DNA of 64,000 bases from Streptomyces sp. NBC_01463 (GTDB taxonomy: Bacteria; Actinomycetota; Actinomycetes; Streptomycetales; Streptomycetaceae). The position numbers and the translations under genes were made by a program. This document shows positions 33,568-41,922 of the stretch, piece by piece. Each line of letters opens with the position of its first letter. Position 1 is the first letter of the stretch. Location of the stretch: assembly GCA_036227345.1 (NCBI GenBank), contig CP109468.1, positions 7,688,001 through 7,752,000 of the forward strand. Direction: 5' to 3'. The notes under the pieces were generated by a model, which worked only from the letters and a program-made list of their open reading frames with translations, had not been told where the DNA came from and did no database searches.

Positions 33568-34778
33568 GCGGGGAGTCCACAACGCGTGGCCAAACGACGC
33601 AACTCCCCGCCCGGAACGGGAGTCGCACCCACCACGTCTGCCACCAGGTCCACGGTCGACTGGCGGCCAATGACCTCCTCAGGTGCCAGGCGTGCCGCCT
33701 CCAGGAGGGATTCGGCGGCTCCCTCCTTGCGACGTGTCAAGAGGAGACTGCGTGCCATCGTGATGAGGTGCTGGGCCTGCCGTTCCTTCGACAGCCCACC
33801 GATCGCCTCGACGCCCAGGGGCTCGCCCGCTTCCAGCGCGGACCAGCCGTCCTCGAAGCGGGTCAGGACGTCCACCCGGTGCAGGACGACGTTCGTGGGG
33901 CCGAACTGGGTGTAGTCCTCGTCCAGGTCGGCACCCTGACGGTCGGCCACCTCGGCGGCCTCATCCACATGCTCGACAGCCTCTCGAACCGCTGCCGTCG
34001 ACCGCTCCGGCGTGGCTGCCGCGATCGCCGCGTTCAGGTAGAGCATGCCGAGCGTCGACAGCCCGAGCGATCCAGCCGCCTCCAGGTCGGCGGACAGGCG
34101 GCGTGCGGCCCCTATGGCGAAGTCCACGGCGGCCTGTGGCTGCTGCTGGTAGCTGAGGGATTTCGCAACCCGACGGGATGCCGCTCCGATTGCCACCGCG
34201 TCCCCCGATCGCTCGGCTGCGGCGAGGGCGCGGTCCGCGACCACGGCTGCCTGGACCGCGGTGGCCGGCCCGTACTTGTGGAGGAACGACGCGGCCAGCT
34301 GCAGCACCCGGGACAGCAGCATGTAGGCCTCGCCGGCGTCGGCGCCGGCTCGGCCGGCGGCTTGCTGGGACTTTACGATCAGGGCGGGCAGGTCCCGGCC
34401 CAGCGCACCGTAGTGGCAGGCCTGGAATGCCTCGCAGCAGTACGTCAGTCGGCGCCGGAGCTCAGGGAGCGGCGGGGGCTCCTCGTCGGCGCCGACCGGC
34501 TGATACAGGACGCCGATGACTGCGGATGCCTCCGCGGGCGGCAGCGTGGTCGACTGAGGCGTGCCGGGGGAGTCCACGAGGAGTTGCTCCAAAGGGATGC
34601 GCAGGACCTCAGCGGCACGGACGAGCACGGAGAGGCGCGGATCCTGCTGGCGCTGACCACCCTCAAGGTCCTGCACCCATCTGCGCGTTTGCCCCATCAG
34701 CCGGCCGAAGTCGGCCTGTGTGAAACCGCGGCGGTCTCGCCAATAGGCGATGCGCCGGCCGATGCGCCCAGGCTCCAT
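33564..34778 (-). CDS. XRE-family regulator with TPR-like C-terminal region
   Basis: The protein is 404 aa. ATG at 34778 follows GGGGAG at 6 nt. The HTH is near the N terminus (IAYWRDRRGFTQADFGRLMG, then TRRWVQDLEGGQRQQDPRLS). The rest (about 100-404) is helical and repeat-like (VVADRALAAAERSGDAVAIG, RSTAAVREAVEHVDEAAEVA), as in Streptomyces regulators that sense through TPR-like domains. A perfect 9-bp-arm palindrome lies 19 bp upstream in the divergent promoter region. It is coupled to the flavoprotein gene. Confidence 0.9.
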   Translation of the reverse strand: MEPGRIGRRIAYWRDRRGFTQADFGRLMGQTRRWVQDLEGGQRQQDPRLSVLVRAAEVLRIPLEQLLVDSPGTPQSTTLPPAEASAVIGVLYQPVGADEEPPPLPELRRRLTYCCEAFQACHYGALGRDLPALIVKSQQAAGRAGADAGEAYMLLSRVLQLAASFLHKYGPATAVQAAVVADRALAAAERSGDAVAIGAASRRVAKSLSYQQQPQAAVDFAIGAARRLSADLEAAGSLGLSTLGMLYLNAAIAAATPERSTAAVREAVEHVDEAAEVADRQGADLDEDYTQFGPTNVVLHRVDVLTRFEDGWSALEAGEPLGVEAIGGLSKERQAQHLITMARSLLLTRRKEGAAESLLEAARLAPEEVIGRQSTVDLVADVVGATPVPGGELRRLATRCGLPA

Positions 34779-34796
34779 GGAGAACTCCCCGTTCAA

Positions 34797-34815
34797 GGCA
34801 CGCAGACTGCGTGCC
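34797..34815. promoter_or_regulatory. Operator-like palindrome in the XRE/small-protein divergent region
   Basis: GGCACGCAG-A-CTGCGTGCC has perfect 9-bp arms around one base. It sits between the XRE gene (start 34778) and the gene at 34880, so one bound dimer could control both. Confidence 0.7.
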
Positions 34816-34879
34816 CATCACCGTTGTACCCGGTCCTACGGTGCAGTCATAGCCGATCGTCAACAGTGCGGGGATCACC

Positions 34880-35101
34880 ATGACCGTGAGGGATTTACCG
34901 CCAGTGGCCGGGCTGACCGAGCAGCAGCAGCGCGGCTGGCGCTGCGTCTGGTGCCGGGAGCCCCTCACCGTCGGTGCGGACGTCGACCTGGGCGAACAGC
35001 GGGCCCGGCCGATCGGTGGGGCCGCGTATTCCTGGTTCCCCCGTTGTTGCTCGGACGTGGAGGCCTGCGCCACCCGCGAGGACAAGCGGGCCCCGCAATG
35101 A
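34880..35101 (+). CDS. Small Cys-rich protein
   Basis: The protein is 73 aa. ATG at 34880 follows GGGGATCACC. It has WRCVWCREPL (Cys 22 and 25) and a later PRCCSDVEAC (Cys 55, 56 and 61), enough for a zinc ribbon or treble clef. It overlaps the next small gene by ATGA. Such pairs lie beside XRE/flavoprotein genes in Streptomyces. Function unknown. Confidence 0.7.
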   Translation: MTVRDLPPVAGLTEQQQRGWRCVWCREPLTVGADVDLGEQRARPIGGAAYSWFPRCCSDVEACATREDKRAPQ

Positions 35102-35277
35102 TCTGCGCCCGCTGCGACCAGCCGATCGTCGGCACCGCCGTCAGGCTCGACCGGTCCGTGTCGATGAGCGGGGCCCGCCCGGATGACTGGGCGCATCCGG
35201 TGGGCGACCCGGACTGCAAGAAGCCGCTGACTCACGGATATGGGTCACCGGTGGGCCGGGCACTGCGGCGGCGCTGA
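35098..35277 (+). CDS. Small zinc-ribbon-like protein
   Basis: The protein is 59 aa. ATG at 35098 overlaps the stop of the preceding gene by 4 bp. It begins MICARCDQPIVG (CxxC) and has a later DPDCKK Cys plus two His (WAHP, LTHG), a possible zinc site. The tail is basic (GRALRRR). It is co-translated with the 73-aa protein. Function unknown. Confidence 0.65.
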   Translation: MICARCDQPIVGTAVRLDRSVSMSGARPDDWAHPVGDPDCKKPLTHGYGSPVGRALRRR

Positions 35278-35291
35278 CTCGTGCCTGCCCG

Positions 35292-35537
35292 TCAGGCGTC
35301 TTCGTCGATCTGGGCGAGGGAGGCATCTGGGGCCGAGGCAATGAGCAGCAGGGGCGCTGTACGCGGGTTCTCTGGTGGCCGCTCCGTATCGCTGGATGCT
35401 GCGGCGACTGAGCCCGGCGCTATCGGCGAGTTGCTCCCGGGACATCGCAGCACCACTCCGACGAGCGGCGATGCGATGCCCGAGGGCGATTGGGCGGGCT
35501 TGAGCCCACTGCGGCAGCGGATCCGGGTCGCGCCGTG
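35292..35537 (-). pseudogene. Frameshifted XRE-family regulator
   Basis: One minus-strand frame gives IALGHRIAARR then MSREQLADSAGLSRRSIQRY, a clear HTH_3 motif. The continuation of the family pattern (PLLLIASAPDASLAQIDEDA and a stop at 35292-35294) is in another frame. A frameshift near 35370 therefore breaks the gene, and there is no RBS or start for the front part. It resembles a small HTH protein degraded in an accessory patch. Confidence 0.5.
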
Positions 35538-35615
35538 ACGCTCGACGGACGCTCAGCGCCCGTCGAGCACGACGCAGTACTCAATTGGTCGCTGCATGCA
35601 TGCCTCGCCGGCCTG

Positions 35616-36488
35616 TCAGCCCGCCGACTCGCCCGCGTGCGGGCTCAGCGCACCCGCCCCCACCAGGGCAAACAGCACAATCCCCAGAACGATCCGGTAG
35701 ATCACGAACGGCATGAAGCTCTTGGTCGTGATGAACTTCATGAACCAGGCGATGACCGCGTACCCCACACCGAACGCGATGAAGGTCGCGAAGATCGTCG
35801 GCGGCCACGACACATGGCCCTCGCCCGCGTCCTTCAGCTCGAAGACGCCGGAGGCCAGTACCGCAGGGATCGCGAGCAGGAACGAGTAACGTGCCGCCGC
35901 CTCACGGGTGTAGCCCATCAGCAGACCACCGCTGATCGTCGCGCCCGACCGGGAGACGCCCGGGATCAGCGCCATGGCCTGGCAGAAGCCGAAGATCAGG
36001 CCGTCCTTGACGCCGAGCTCCTTGAGCGACTTGCGCTCCTTGATGGCCCGGTGCTTGCCGCCCGTCTCGTCGCGCGCGGCCAGCCGGTCGGCGATGCCGA
36101 GGACGATGCCCATCACGATCAACGTGGTGGCGATCAGGCGCAGATCGCGGAACGGGCCCTCGATCTGGTCCTTGAACGTCACACCGAGGACGCCGATCGG
36201 GATCGAGCCGACGATGACCAGCCAGCCCATCTGCGCGTCGTGGTCGCCGCGCATCGAACGGTCCGTCAGCGACCTGAACCACGCCGAGACGATCCGGACG
36301 ATGTCCTTGCGGAAGTAGATGAGGACTGCGGCCTCCGTGCCGATCTGGGTGATCGCGGTGAACGCCGCGCCAGGATCGTGCCAGCCGGCGAACGCCGCGG
36401 TGAGCCGCAGATGCGCGCTGGAGGAGATCGGCAGGAACTCGGTCAGTCCTTGAACGAGGCCGAGGACGAACGATTCGAACCAGCTCAT
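35616..36488 (-). CDS. uppP: Undecaprenyl-diphosphatase (UppP/BacA)
   Basis: The protein is 290 aa. It recycles undecaprenyl pyrophosphate to the monophosphate carrier lipid for cell-wall synthesis. The signature LGLVQGLTEFLPISSSAHL (about 9-27) and PGVSRSGATI (about 174-183) form the active site with its Glu and Arg/Ser. About eight hydrophobic segments are visible. Bacitracin resistance is a common consequence of raised dosage. The gene is monocistronic. Confidence 0.97.
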   Translation of the reverse strand: MSWFESFVLGLVQGLTEFLPISSSAHLRLTAAFAGWHDPGAAFTAITQIGTEAAVLIYFRKDIVRIVSAWFRSLTDRSMRGDHDAQMGWLVIVGSIPIGVLGVTFKDQIEGPFRDLRLIATTLIVMGIVLGIADRLAARDETGGKHRAIKERKSLKELGVKDGLIFGFCQAMALIPGVSRSGATISGGLLMGYTREAAARYSFLLAIPAVLASGVFELKDAGEGHVSWPPTIFATFIAFGVGYAVIAWFMKFITTKSFMPFVIYRIVLGIVLFALVGAGALSPHAGESAG

Positions 36489-36680
36489 GGGGCTTGGGCC
36501 ATCCCGGAGTGATCATGCAACTGCCGACGGCGAGGCGCCGTCGGCTGCGTGCGGATTGCGGTCGTGCGATGACAGGGCCGCGCGGGCCCGGAGATCGTCT
36601 GTCGGTCGCGGGCAGCGTATCGCCCCCGGATGAACGGGGTTACGACAACCCCCGCCCGGCCCGTCGCATCGCCCGCCGCA

Positions 36681-37394
36681 TCACTCCGCGCTCAGCCGGT
36701 GGCGCCGCCGCCAGGCGACCACGGCCCCGCCCGCGCCCGTCAGGACGATGAAGGCCATCGCGGCCAGGAAGGCGGGCGAGGTGGGGGAGGACGCCTCACT
36801 GCCGGCGATGACGTACGCGGCCGTGTTCGGGATCGAACCGAGGCCGGTCGCGACCAGGAACGGCGGATACCCCATGCGTGACACGGCGGCGCAGTAGTTG
36901 GCGGCAGCGAACGGCACCCCGGGGAAGAGCCGCAGCGCCAGCATCGAGCGGAAGCCGTGCCGGCTCAGCTGCCCGTCCGCCGCCCGCATCCAGCGCCCGC
37001 GCAGCAGCGTGCGGAGCGCGTCCTGCCCCAGCACCCGGCCGAGCATGAACGAGATGCCCGCGCCCAGCACCGTGCCCGCGAGCGCGGCCGCCAGCCCCGC
37101 CTGCGAGCCGAACAGCGCCCCGGCGGCCAGGTTGAGGAGCGGTCTCGGTACGAAGGCCACGGTGCAGATGCCGTACGCCAGGCCGAAGAGGACCACCGCG
37201 GCGGCGCCGCCGCTCAGCTGGGTGGGCCAGCCGGACGACAGCAGACGCTGTGGCTCCAGGAGCAGCATCGTCGTCGCGGCGGCCAGCAGTACCGCCACGA
37301 GCAGGGAGAACCGGGACCAGGGCGACAGCAGCACCCGCGTGCAGCGCACGGCGAGGCCACCGGCGGGGCGGGTGGCGGTGACGGGGTCGAGCAT
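36681..37394 (-). CDS. TVP38/TMEM64 (SNARE-associated DedA-like) membrane protein
   Basis: The protein is 237 aa, with about five hydrophobic segments. The family core is visible: AFVPRPLLNLAAGALFGSQAG (cited from about 82), GTVLGAGISFMLGRVLGQ (about 106-123) and ALRLFPGVPFAAANYCAAVS (about 158-177). ATG at 37394 is used. Homologues are candidate lipid scramblases or proton-coupled transporters. It is divergent to the DNA alkylation repair gene (49 bp between starts). Confidence 0.9.
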   Translation of the reverse strand: MLDPVTATRPAGGLAVRCTRVLLSPWSRFSLLVAVLLAAATTMLLLEPQRLLSSGWPTQLSGGAAAVVLFGLAYGICTVAFVPRPLLNLAAGALFGSQAGLAAALAGTVLGAGISFMLGRVLGQDALRTLLRGRWMRAADGQLSRHGFRSMLALRLFPGVPFAAANYCAAVSRMGYPPFLVATGLGSIPNTAAYVIAGSEASSPTSPAFLAAMAFIVLTGAGGAVVAWRRRHRLSAE

Positions 37395-37443
37395 TCGGGG
37401 AGAGTAACCGACACCCGTGTGTGATCGCCGTAATGTGACCGTT

Positions 37444-38181
37444 ATGAGCCATGGAGCCGAACCGGCCGGGAGGAGTACCGAACCGGTCCCCGGCCTGCCC
37501 CGCAGCGTTCTCGCGGACACCGTGCTGGAGCGCCTGACCGTGCTGTATCCCACGGCCGCCGATGCCGTCCGCGCGCGGTCGGCCGCCGCGTACATGAAGG
37601 ACGTGGCGCCGTTCCTCGGCATTACCACGCCCCGGCGCCGCGCCCTGTCCCGCACCGTCCTCGAAGGCACCCCGCGCCCCGACGAGGCGGACTGCACCGC
37701 CATCGCGCTGCGCTGCTGGGCCCTGCCCGAGCGGGAGTACCACTACTTCGCCGTCGACTATCTGCGCCGCCACGTCGCACGGTGCTCGTCCGGATTCGTA
37801 CCGGTGCTGCGCCATCTGGTCTCCACCGTCTCCTGGTGGGACACCGTCGACCTGCTCGCGGCCCATGTCGCGGGTCCGCTGGTGGCCGCAGGGCCGGAAC
37901 TGCGGCGGACCATGGACGAGTGGATCGAGGACGACGACCTCTGGATCGCCCGCACCGCGCTGCTGCACCAGCTGCGCTTCAAGGAGGCCACCGACAGCCG
38001 GCGGCTCTTCGCCTACTGCCTGCGCCGGGCCGGCCACCCCGACTTCTTCATCCGCAAGGCGATCGGCTGGGCCCTGCGCGAGTACGCCAAGACGGACCCG
38101 CGGGCCGTACGGGACTTCGTCGACGGCGCCCGTGACCGGCTGTCGCCGCTCTCCGTGCGCGAGGCCACCAAGCACCTCTGA
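37444..38181 (+). CDS. DNA alkylation repair protein (AlkC/AlkD-like HEAT repeat)
   Basis: The protein is 245 aa. ATG at 37444 has no RBS; TAATGT at 37431-37436 is 7 nt upstream, so the mRNA is probably leaderless. HEAT-like helices fill the protein. AAAYMKDVAPFLGITTPRRR (about 46-65), WWDTVDLLAAHVAG (about 120-133) and DFFIRKAIGWALREYAKTDP (about 201-220) match the AlkD type, with the DNA-facing Trp and Asp. It excises N3- or N7-alkylpurines from DNA by base-excision repair. Confidence 0.92.
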   Translation: MSHGAEPAGRSTEPVPGLPRSVLADTVLERLTVLYPTAADAVRARSAAAYMKDVAPFLGITTPRRRALSRTVLEGTPRPDEADCTAIALRCWALPEREYHYFAVDYLRRHVARCSSGFVPVLRHLVSTVSWWDTVDLLAAHVAGPLVAAGPELRRTMDEWIEDDDLWIARTALLHQLRFKEATDSRRLFAYCLRRAGHPDFFIRKAIGWALREYAKTDPRAVRDFVDGARDRLSPLSVREATKHL

Positions 38182-38259
38182 GACGGCAGCACTCCAACTC
38201 CCTTACCGGCCGCCGATAATCATTCGACGGACCGTGAGCCCGTCGGAGATGATCGAGCC

Positions 38260-38394
38260 ATGTTCCGGTACGCCTTCCTCGCAGCGCAGTCCGCAGTCGC
38301 GGACACGCCGAAGGCTGCCGTGAGCCCCCTCGCAGCAGATGTCGCAGCAGCGTTCACCGCTGCCGCAGCGCCCTTCGGCGGCGCCCGAAGCTGA
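38260..38394 (+). CDS. Possible 44-aa leader peptide upstream of tuf3
   Basis: ATG at 38260 follows GGAGATGATCGAGCC. The peptide is Ala-rich ([20 protein letters not shown]) and ends AAPFGGARS. Its stop overlaps the first arm of a 10-bp-stem hairpin, which then precedes the EF-Tu gene by 51 bp. An ORF-hairpin-gene order fits translation-dependent control. The peptide could equally be an unrelated small protein. Confidence 0.4.
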   Translation: MFRYAFLAAQSAVADTPKAAVSPLAADVAAAFTAAAAPFGGARS

Positions 38395-38435
38395 CCCTCC
38401 CCCGACTGTCCGGCGGACCCCGCAAGGGGAGGGTC
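38393..38435 (+). promoter_or_regulatory. Hairpin in the tuf3 leader
   Basis: GACCCTCCCC (38393-38402) pairs perfectly with GGGGAGGGTC (38426-38435); the loop has an inner GTCC/GGAC stem. It starts at the stop of the 44-aa ORF and could act as attenuator or terminator. No alternative fold was worked out. Confidence 0.55.
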
Positions 38436-38486
38436 GGCCGGGCCCCGGGGTCTTCGTTTCTCAGCTTCGCACCCAAGGAACTCACC

Positions 38487-39656
38487 ATGCCCAAGACGGC
38501 ATACGTGCGCACCAAGCCGCACCTCAACATCGGCACCATGGGCCACGTCGACCACGGCAAGACCACCCTGACCGCCGCCATCACCAAGGTCCTCAGCGAC
38601 CGCGGTACCGGCACGTTCGTCCCGTTCGACCGCATCGACCGGGCCCCCGAGGAGGCGCAGCGCGGCATCACCATCAACATCGCGCACGTCGAGTACGAGA
38701 CCGGCACCCGGCACTACGCGCACGTGGACATGCCGGGCCACGCCGACTACATCAAGAACATGGTGACCGGCGCCGCCCAGCTCGACGGGGCGATCCTCGT
38801 CGTCTCCGCGCTCGACGGGATCATGCCGCAGACCGCGGAGCACGTGCTGCTCGCCCGCCAGGTGGGCGTCGACCACATCGTCGTCGCCCTCAACAAGGCG
38901 GACGCGGGGGACCCCGAGCTGACCGACCTGGTCGAGCTGGAGGTCCGTGAGCTGCTGAGTTCCCACGGGTACGGCGGCGACACCGTGCCCGTCGTGCGGG
39001 TGTCGGGTCTGCGGGCGCTGGAGGGCGACCCACGCTGGACCGCGGCCGTCGAGGCGTTGCTCGACGCGGTCGACACGTACGTACCGATGCCGGTGCGCTA
39101 CACCGACGCGCCGTTCCTGCTGTCGGTGGAGAACGTCCTGACCATCACCGGCCGGGGCACGGTCGTCACCGGCGCCGTGGAGCGAGGCACCGTGCGTGTC
39201 GGGGACCGCGTGTCGGTGCTCGGCGCGGACATCGAGACGGTCGTCACCGGTCTGGAGACCTTCGGCAAGCCGATGGAGTCCGCCGAGGCCGGCGACAACG
39301 TCGCGCTGCTCCTGCGCGGGGTCGAGCGCGACCGGGTGCGCCGCGGGCACGTCGTCGCGGCGCCGGGCAGCGTCACCCCGAGCCGGCGCTTCACCGCGCA
39401 GGTGTACGTCCTGTCGGGGCGCGAGGGCGGCCGCACCACGCCGGTCGCCACCGGTTACCGGCCGCAGTTCTACATCCGCACCGCCGATGTCGTCGGCGAT
39501 GTGGACCTCGGGGACGCGGCGGTCGCGCGGCCCGGTGAGACGGTCACCATGACCGTCGAGCTCGGCCGGGACGTGCCGCTGGAGTCCGGCCTCGGCTTCG
39601 CCATCCGTGAGGGCGGCCGCACCGTCGGCGCAGGCACCGTCACCGGACTGCTCTGA
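38487..39656 (+). CDS. tuf3: Diverged elongation factor Tu (Tuf3-like)
   Basis: The protein is 389 aa. It delivers aminoacyl-tRNA to the ribosome as EF-Tu-[13 protein letters not shown] (about 19-28) is the P-loop and RGITIN (about 57-62) the effector loop. The G3 motif reads DMPGH rather than DCPGH, and NKAD replaces NKCD. Domains 2 and 3 end normally ([16 protein letters not shown]). It is a single gene, not in the rpsL-rpsG-fusA-tuf operon, and resembles S. coelicolor tuf3, a second EF-Tu linked to stringent conditions. AAGGA precedes the ATG. It may resist EF-Tu-targeting antibiotics, which cannot be judged from sequence alone. Confidence 0.93.
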   Translation: MPKTAYVRTKPHLNIGTMGHVDHGKTTLTAAITKVLSDRGTGTFVPFDRIDRAPEEAQRGITINIAHVEYETGTRHYAHVDMPGHADYIKNMVTGAAQLDGAILVVSALDGIMPQTAEHVLLARQVGVDHIVVALNKADAGDPELTDLVELEVRELLSSHGYGGDTVPVVRVSGLRALEGDPRWTAAVEALLDAVDTYVPMPVRYTDAPFLLSVENVLTITGRGTVVTGAVERGTVRVGDRVSVLGADIETVVTGLETFGKPMESAEAGDNVALLLRGVERDRVRRGHVVAAPGSVTPSRRFTAQVYVLSGREGGRTTPVATGYRPQFYIRTADVVGDVDLGDAAVARPGETVTMTVELGRDVPLESGLGFAIREGGRTVGAGTVTGLL

Positions 39657-39671
39657 GGAGTCCGGCCGTTC

Positions 39672-39708
39672 CGGGCCCGTCTCCCGTTCACCGCGGGAGG
39701 CGGGCCCG
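39672..39708 (+). terminator. Strong terminator after tuf3
   Basis: Arms CGGGCCCGTCTCCCG (39672-39686) and CGGGAGGCGGGCCCG (39694-39708) form a 15-bp stem with one G-T pair and a 7-nt loop, 16 nt past the stop. Confidence 0.85.
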
Positions 39709-39753
39709 TCGTCGCGGTGGGGGAGGGGCCGGATCGCACCCCACAATGGGGGA

Positions 39754-40599
39754 GTGAACGAGTCGATACCCGTCATCCGCGACGTGGACCAGGGCACCGC
39801 CAGACTGCTTCCCGACGTGGACCGGGAGCGGGCCTGGCTGCTCACGGTCGACGGCTCCCCCCAGTCGTACGTCGACCTCGACGCACCGGAGCACCTCGAG
39901 TTCGAGTACGCGCGCCGGCTCGCCCACGTCGTGGACTGCGCGGCCGGACCGGGCGTGCCGCTGGACGTCCTGCACCTCGGCGGCGGCGCCCTCATGCTGC
40001 CCCGCTACGTCGCCGCGACCCGGCCCGGCTCCCGGCAGGAGGTCGCCGAGGCGGACCGCGGTCTCCTCGCCCTCGTCACCGAGCACCTGCCGCTGCCGGC
40101 CGGCAGCGGGATCACCGTGCACGCGGCGGACGCCCGCAAGCAGCTGGAGGAGACCGCACCCGGCTCCGTGGATGTGCTGGTGGCCGATGTCTTCGGCGGC
40201 TCGCGGGTACCCGCCCACCTCACCTCGGTCCCCTACGCACGGGCCGCGGCACGGGCGCTGCGCGAGGACGGCGTCTACGCGGCGAACCTGGCCGACGGTG
40301 CGCCCTTCGGCTTCCTGCGCTCGCAGCTGGCCACCTTCGCGACCGTCTTCCCCGAACTGGCCCTGATCGCCGAGCCGGCCGTGCTGCGCGGGCGGCGCTT
40401 CGGCAACATGGTCCTCGTGGCCTCCCGGGCGCCCCTCGACACGGCCGCCCTGATCCGCCGCTGCGCGGCCGACGCTTTCCCGGCCCGGGTGGAGCACGGG
40501 GACGCGGTGACCGCGTTCGTCAAGGGCGCCCGGCCGGTCGGGGACGACGAGGCGGTCGCCTCACCCGAGCCGCCCGACGGTGCCTTCAGCATCGGCTGA
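39754..40599 (+). CDS. Spermidine synthase-like methyltransferase-fold protein
   Basis: The protein is 281 aa. GTG at 39754 has no useful RBS; CACAAT at 39741-39746 is 7 nt upstream, suggesting a leaderless mRNA. LDVLHLGGGALMLPRYVAAT (about 71-90) is the nucleotide/SAM-binding loop and VLVADVFGGSRVPAHL (about 139-154) contains the Asp that binds the amine in spermidine synthases. There is no N-terminal transmembrane domain as in the fused type. The enzyme could be a polyamine aminopropyltransferase or a non-catalytic relative. It overlaps the MFS gene on the opposite strand by 39 bp at their 3' ends. Confidence 0.88.
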   Translation: MNESIPVIRDVDQGTARLLPDVDRERAWLLTVDGSPQSYVDLDAPEHLEFEYARRLAHVVDCAAGPGVPLDVLHLGGGALMLPRYVAATRPGSRQEVAEADRGLLALVTEHLPLPAGSGITVHAADARKQLEETAPGSVDVLVADVFGGSRVPAHLTSVPYARAAARALREDGVYAANLADGAPFGFLRSQLATFATVFPELALIAEPAVLRGRRFGNMVLVASRAPLDTAALIRRCAADAFPARVEHGDAVTAFVKGARPVGDDEAVASPEPPDGAFSIG

Positions 40600-41871
40600 C
40601 ACGGGCACGGCCCTGGAGAGCAGCACCTCGGTGGACGAGGTCCGGCGGGTCAGATTGCGTACGTCCGGCACGAACAGCACCGCGCCGGTGACCAGCACGA
40701 CCAGACCCGCGCAGCCCCACAGCGCCTGACTGCGTCCGACCAGCGACTCGACCGGACCGGCGAGCGCGGTGGCCAGCGGCACCATGGCCACCGAGCCGAA
40801 CCAGTCGTACGCCGAGACCCGCGACAGCTTCTCCTCCGGGATCTCCTGGTGCATCGCCGTCATCCAGGAGACGCCGAAGACCTCGATGGCCGCCCCGCTG
40901 ACGAACATCACCACGCAGAGCCCGGCCACCGGCAGCGGTACGGCGAGTCCGGCCGACGGCAGGGCCAGCGGGAAGACGCAGAGGGTCCCGGCCAGCAGCA
41001 GCCGGCGAGGCTTCCACCGCATCATGAGCACCGCCCCGCCCAGCGTGCCGACGCCGAACGCGGCGAGCGCGAACCCCCAGGGCCGGGCGCCACCGAGCTC
41101 GTCCCGGGCCACCAGCGGCCCGTACACCGCCTCCGCGGCCCCGACGGCGGCCACCACCACCGAGAACTGCGCCACGATGGCCCAGAGCCAGGGGCGGCCG
41201 ATGAACTCCTGCCAGCCGTCCCGCATGTCGGCGAGCAGACCGCCGCCGGGCTCCCGCGACGGGATGTGGCTGACGTCGAGGAAGGCGCGCAGCGCACCGG
41301 CCCCGGCGAAGGCGGCGGCATCGACGGCCAGCACCCAGCCCGGGTCCATCGCGGCGATCATGGCGCCGCCGAGCGCCGCGCCGCCGATGGCCGCGCCCTG
41401 GGTGGACATCCGGAAGAGGGCGAAGGCGCGGCCGGCCTGTTCGCCGCTGACACTGGACATCAGCATGCCCTCGGCGGCGGGGTTGAAGAAGGCCTGACCG
41501 GTGCCGCACAGGGCGGTGAGCAGCATCATCTGCCACAGCTGGGGGTCACCGGCCAGGACCAGCCACGCGAAGACGGCCTGGGAGACGCAGTTGAGGGTGT
41601 TGGCCGCGACCATCACACGATGGCGCGGCAGGCGGTCCGCTATCGCCCCGCCGATCAGCAGGAACAGCACCAGCGGCGCGGTCCTGGCGGCGGCCACCAG
41701 ACCGACGTCGCCCCCGTCGCCGCCCGCCTGCAGAACCGCGAACGCCGCCGCGATCAGCGCGCCGTGGGTACCCAGGGCGGTGATGATCGCGGCGGCGGTC
41801 AGCAGCCGGTAGTTACGGTCCGCAGGTACGGTGCGGTCCTTGCGGGGGGCGGGGGCGGCTGCGTCGGTCAC
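40561..41871 (-). CDS. MFS transporter
   Basis: The protein is 436 aa. GTG at 41871 has CAATAG 7 nt upstream and no RBS, so it is probably leaderless; ATG at 41907 is less likely. About twelve hydrophobic segments are present. The loop GGAIADRLPRHRVMVAANTL (about 73-92) resembles the MFS motif A of the enterobactin-exporter/macrolide-efflux group. The substrate is unknown; drug or siderophore export is typical. Confidence 0.92.
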   Translation of the reverse strand: MTDAAAPAPRKDRTVPADRNYRLLTAAAIITALGTHGALIAAAFAVLQAGGDGGDVGLVAAARTAPLVLFLLIGGAIADRLPRHRVMVAANTLNCVSQAVFAWLVLAGDPQLWQMMLLTALCGTGQAFFNPAAEGMLMSSVSGEQAGRAFALFRMSTQGAAIGGAALGGAMIAAMDPGWVLAVDAAAFAGAGALRAFLDVSHIPSREPGGGLLADMRDGWQEFIGRPWLWAIVAQFSVVVAAVGAAEAVYGPLVARDELGGARPWGFALAAFGVGTLGGAVLMMRWKPRRLLLAGTLCVFPLALPSAGLAVPLPVAGLCVVMFVSGAAIEVFGVSWMTAMHQEIPEEKLSRVSAYDWFGSVAMVPLATALAGPVESLVGRSQALWGCAGLVVLVTGAVLFVPDVRNLTRRTSSTEVLLSRAVPVSADAEGTVGRLG

Positions 41872-41922
41872 CCAGGGACTATTGCGGTAATGACCCCGTT
41901 GTGCCAAATGCGTTTCCGCCGG

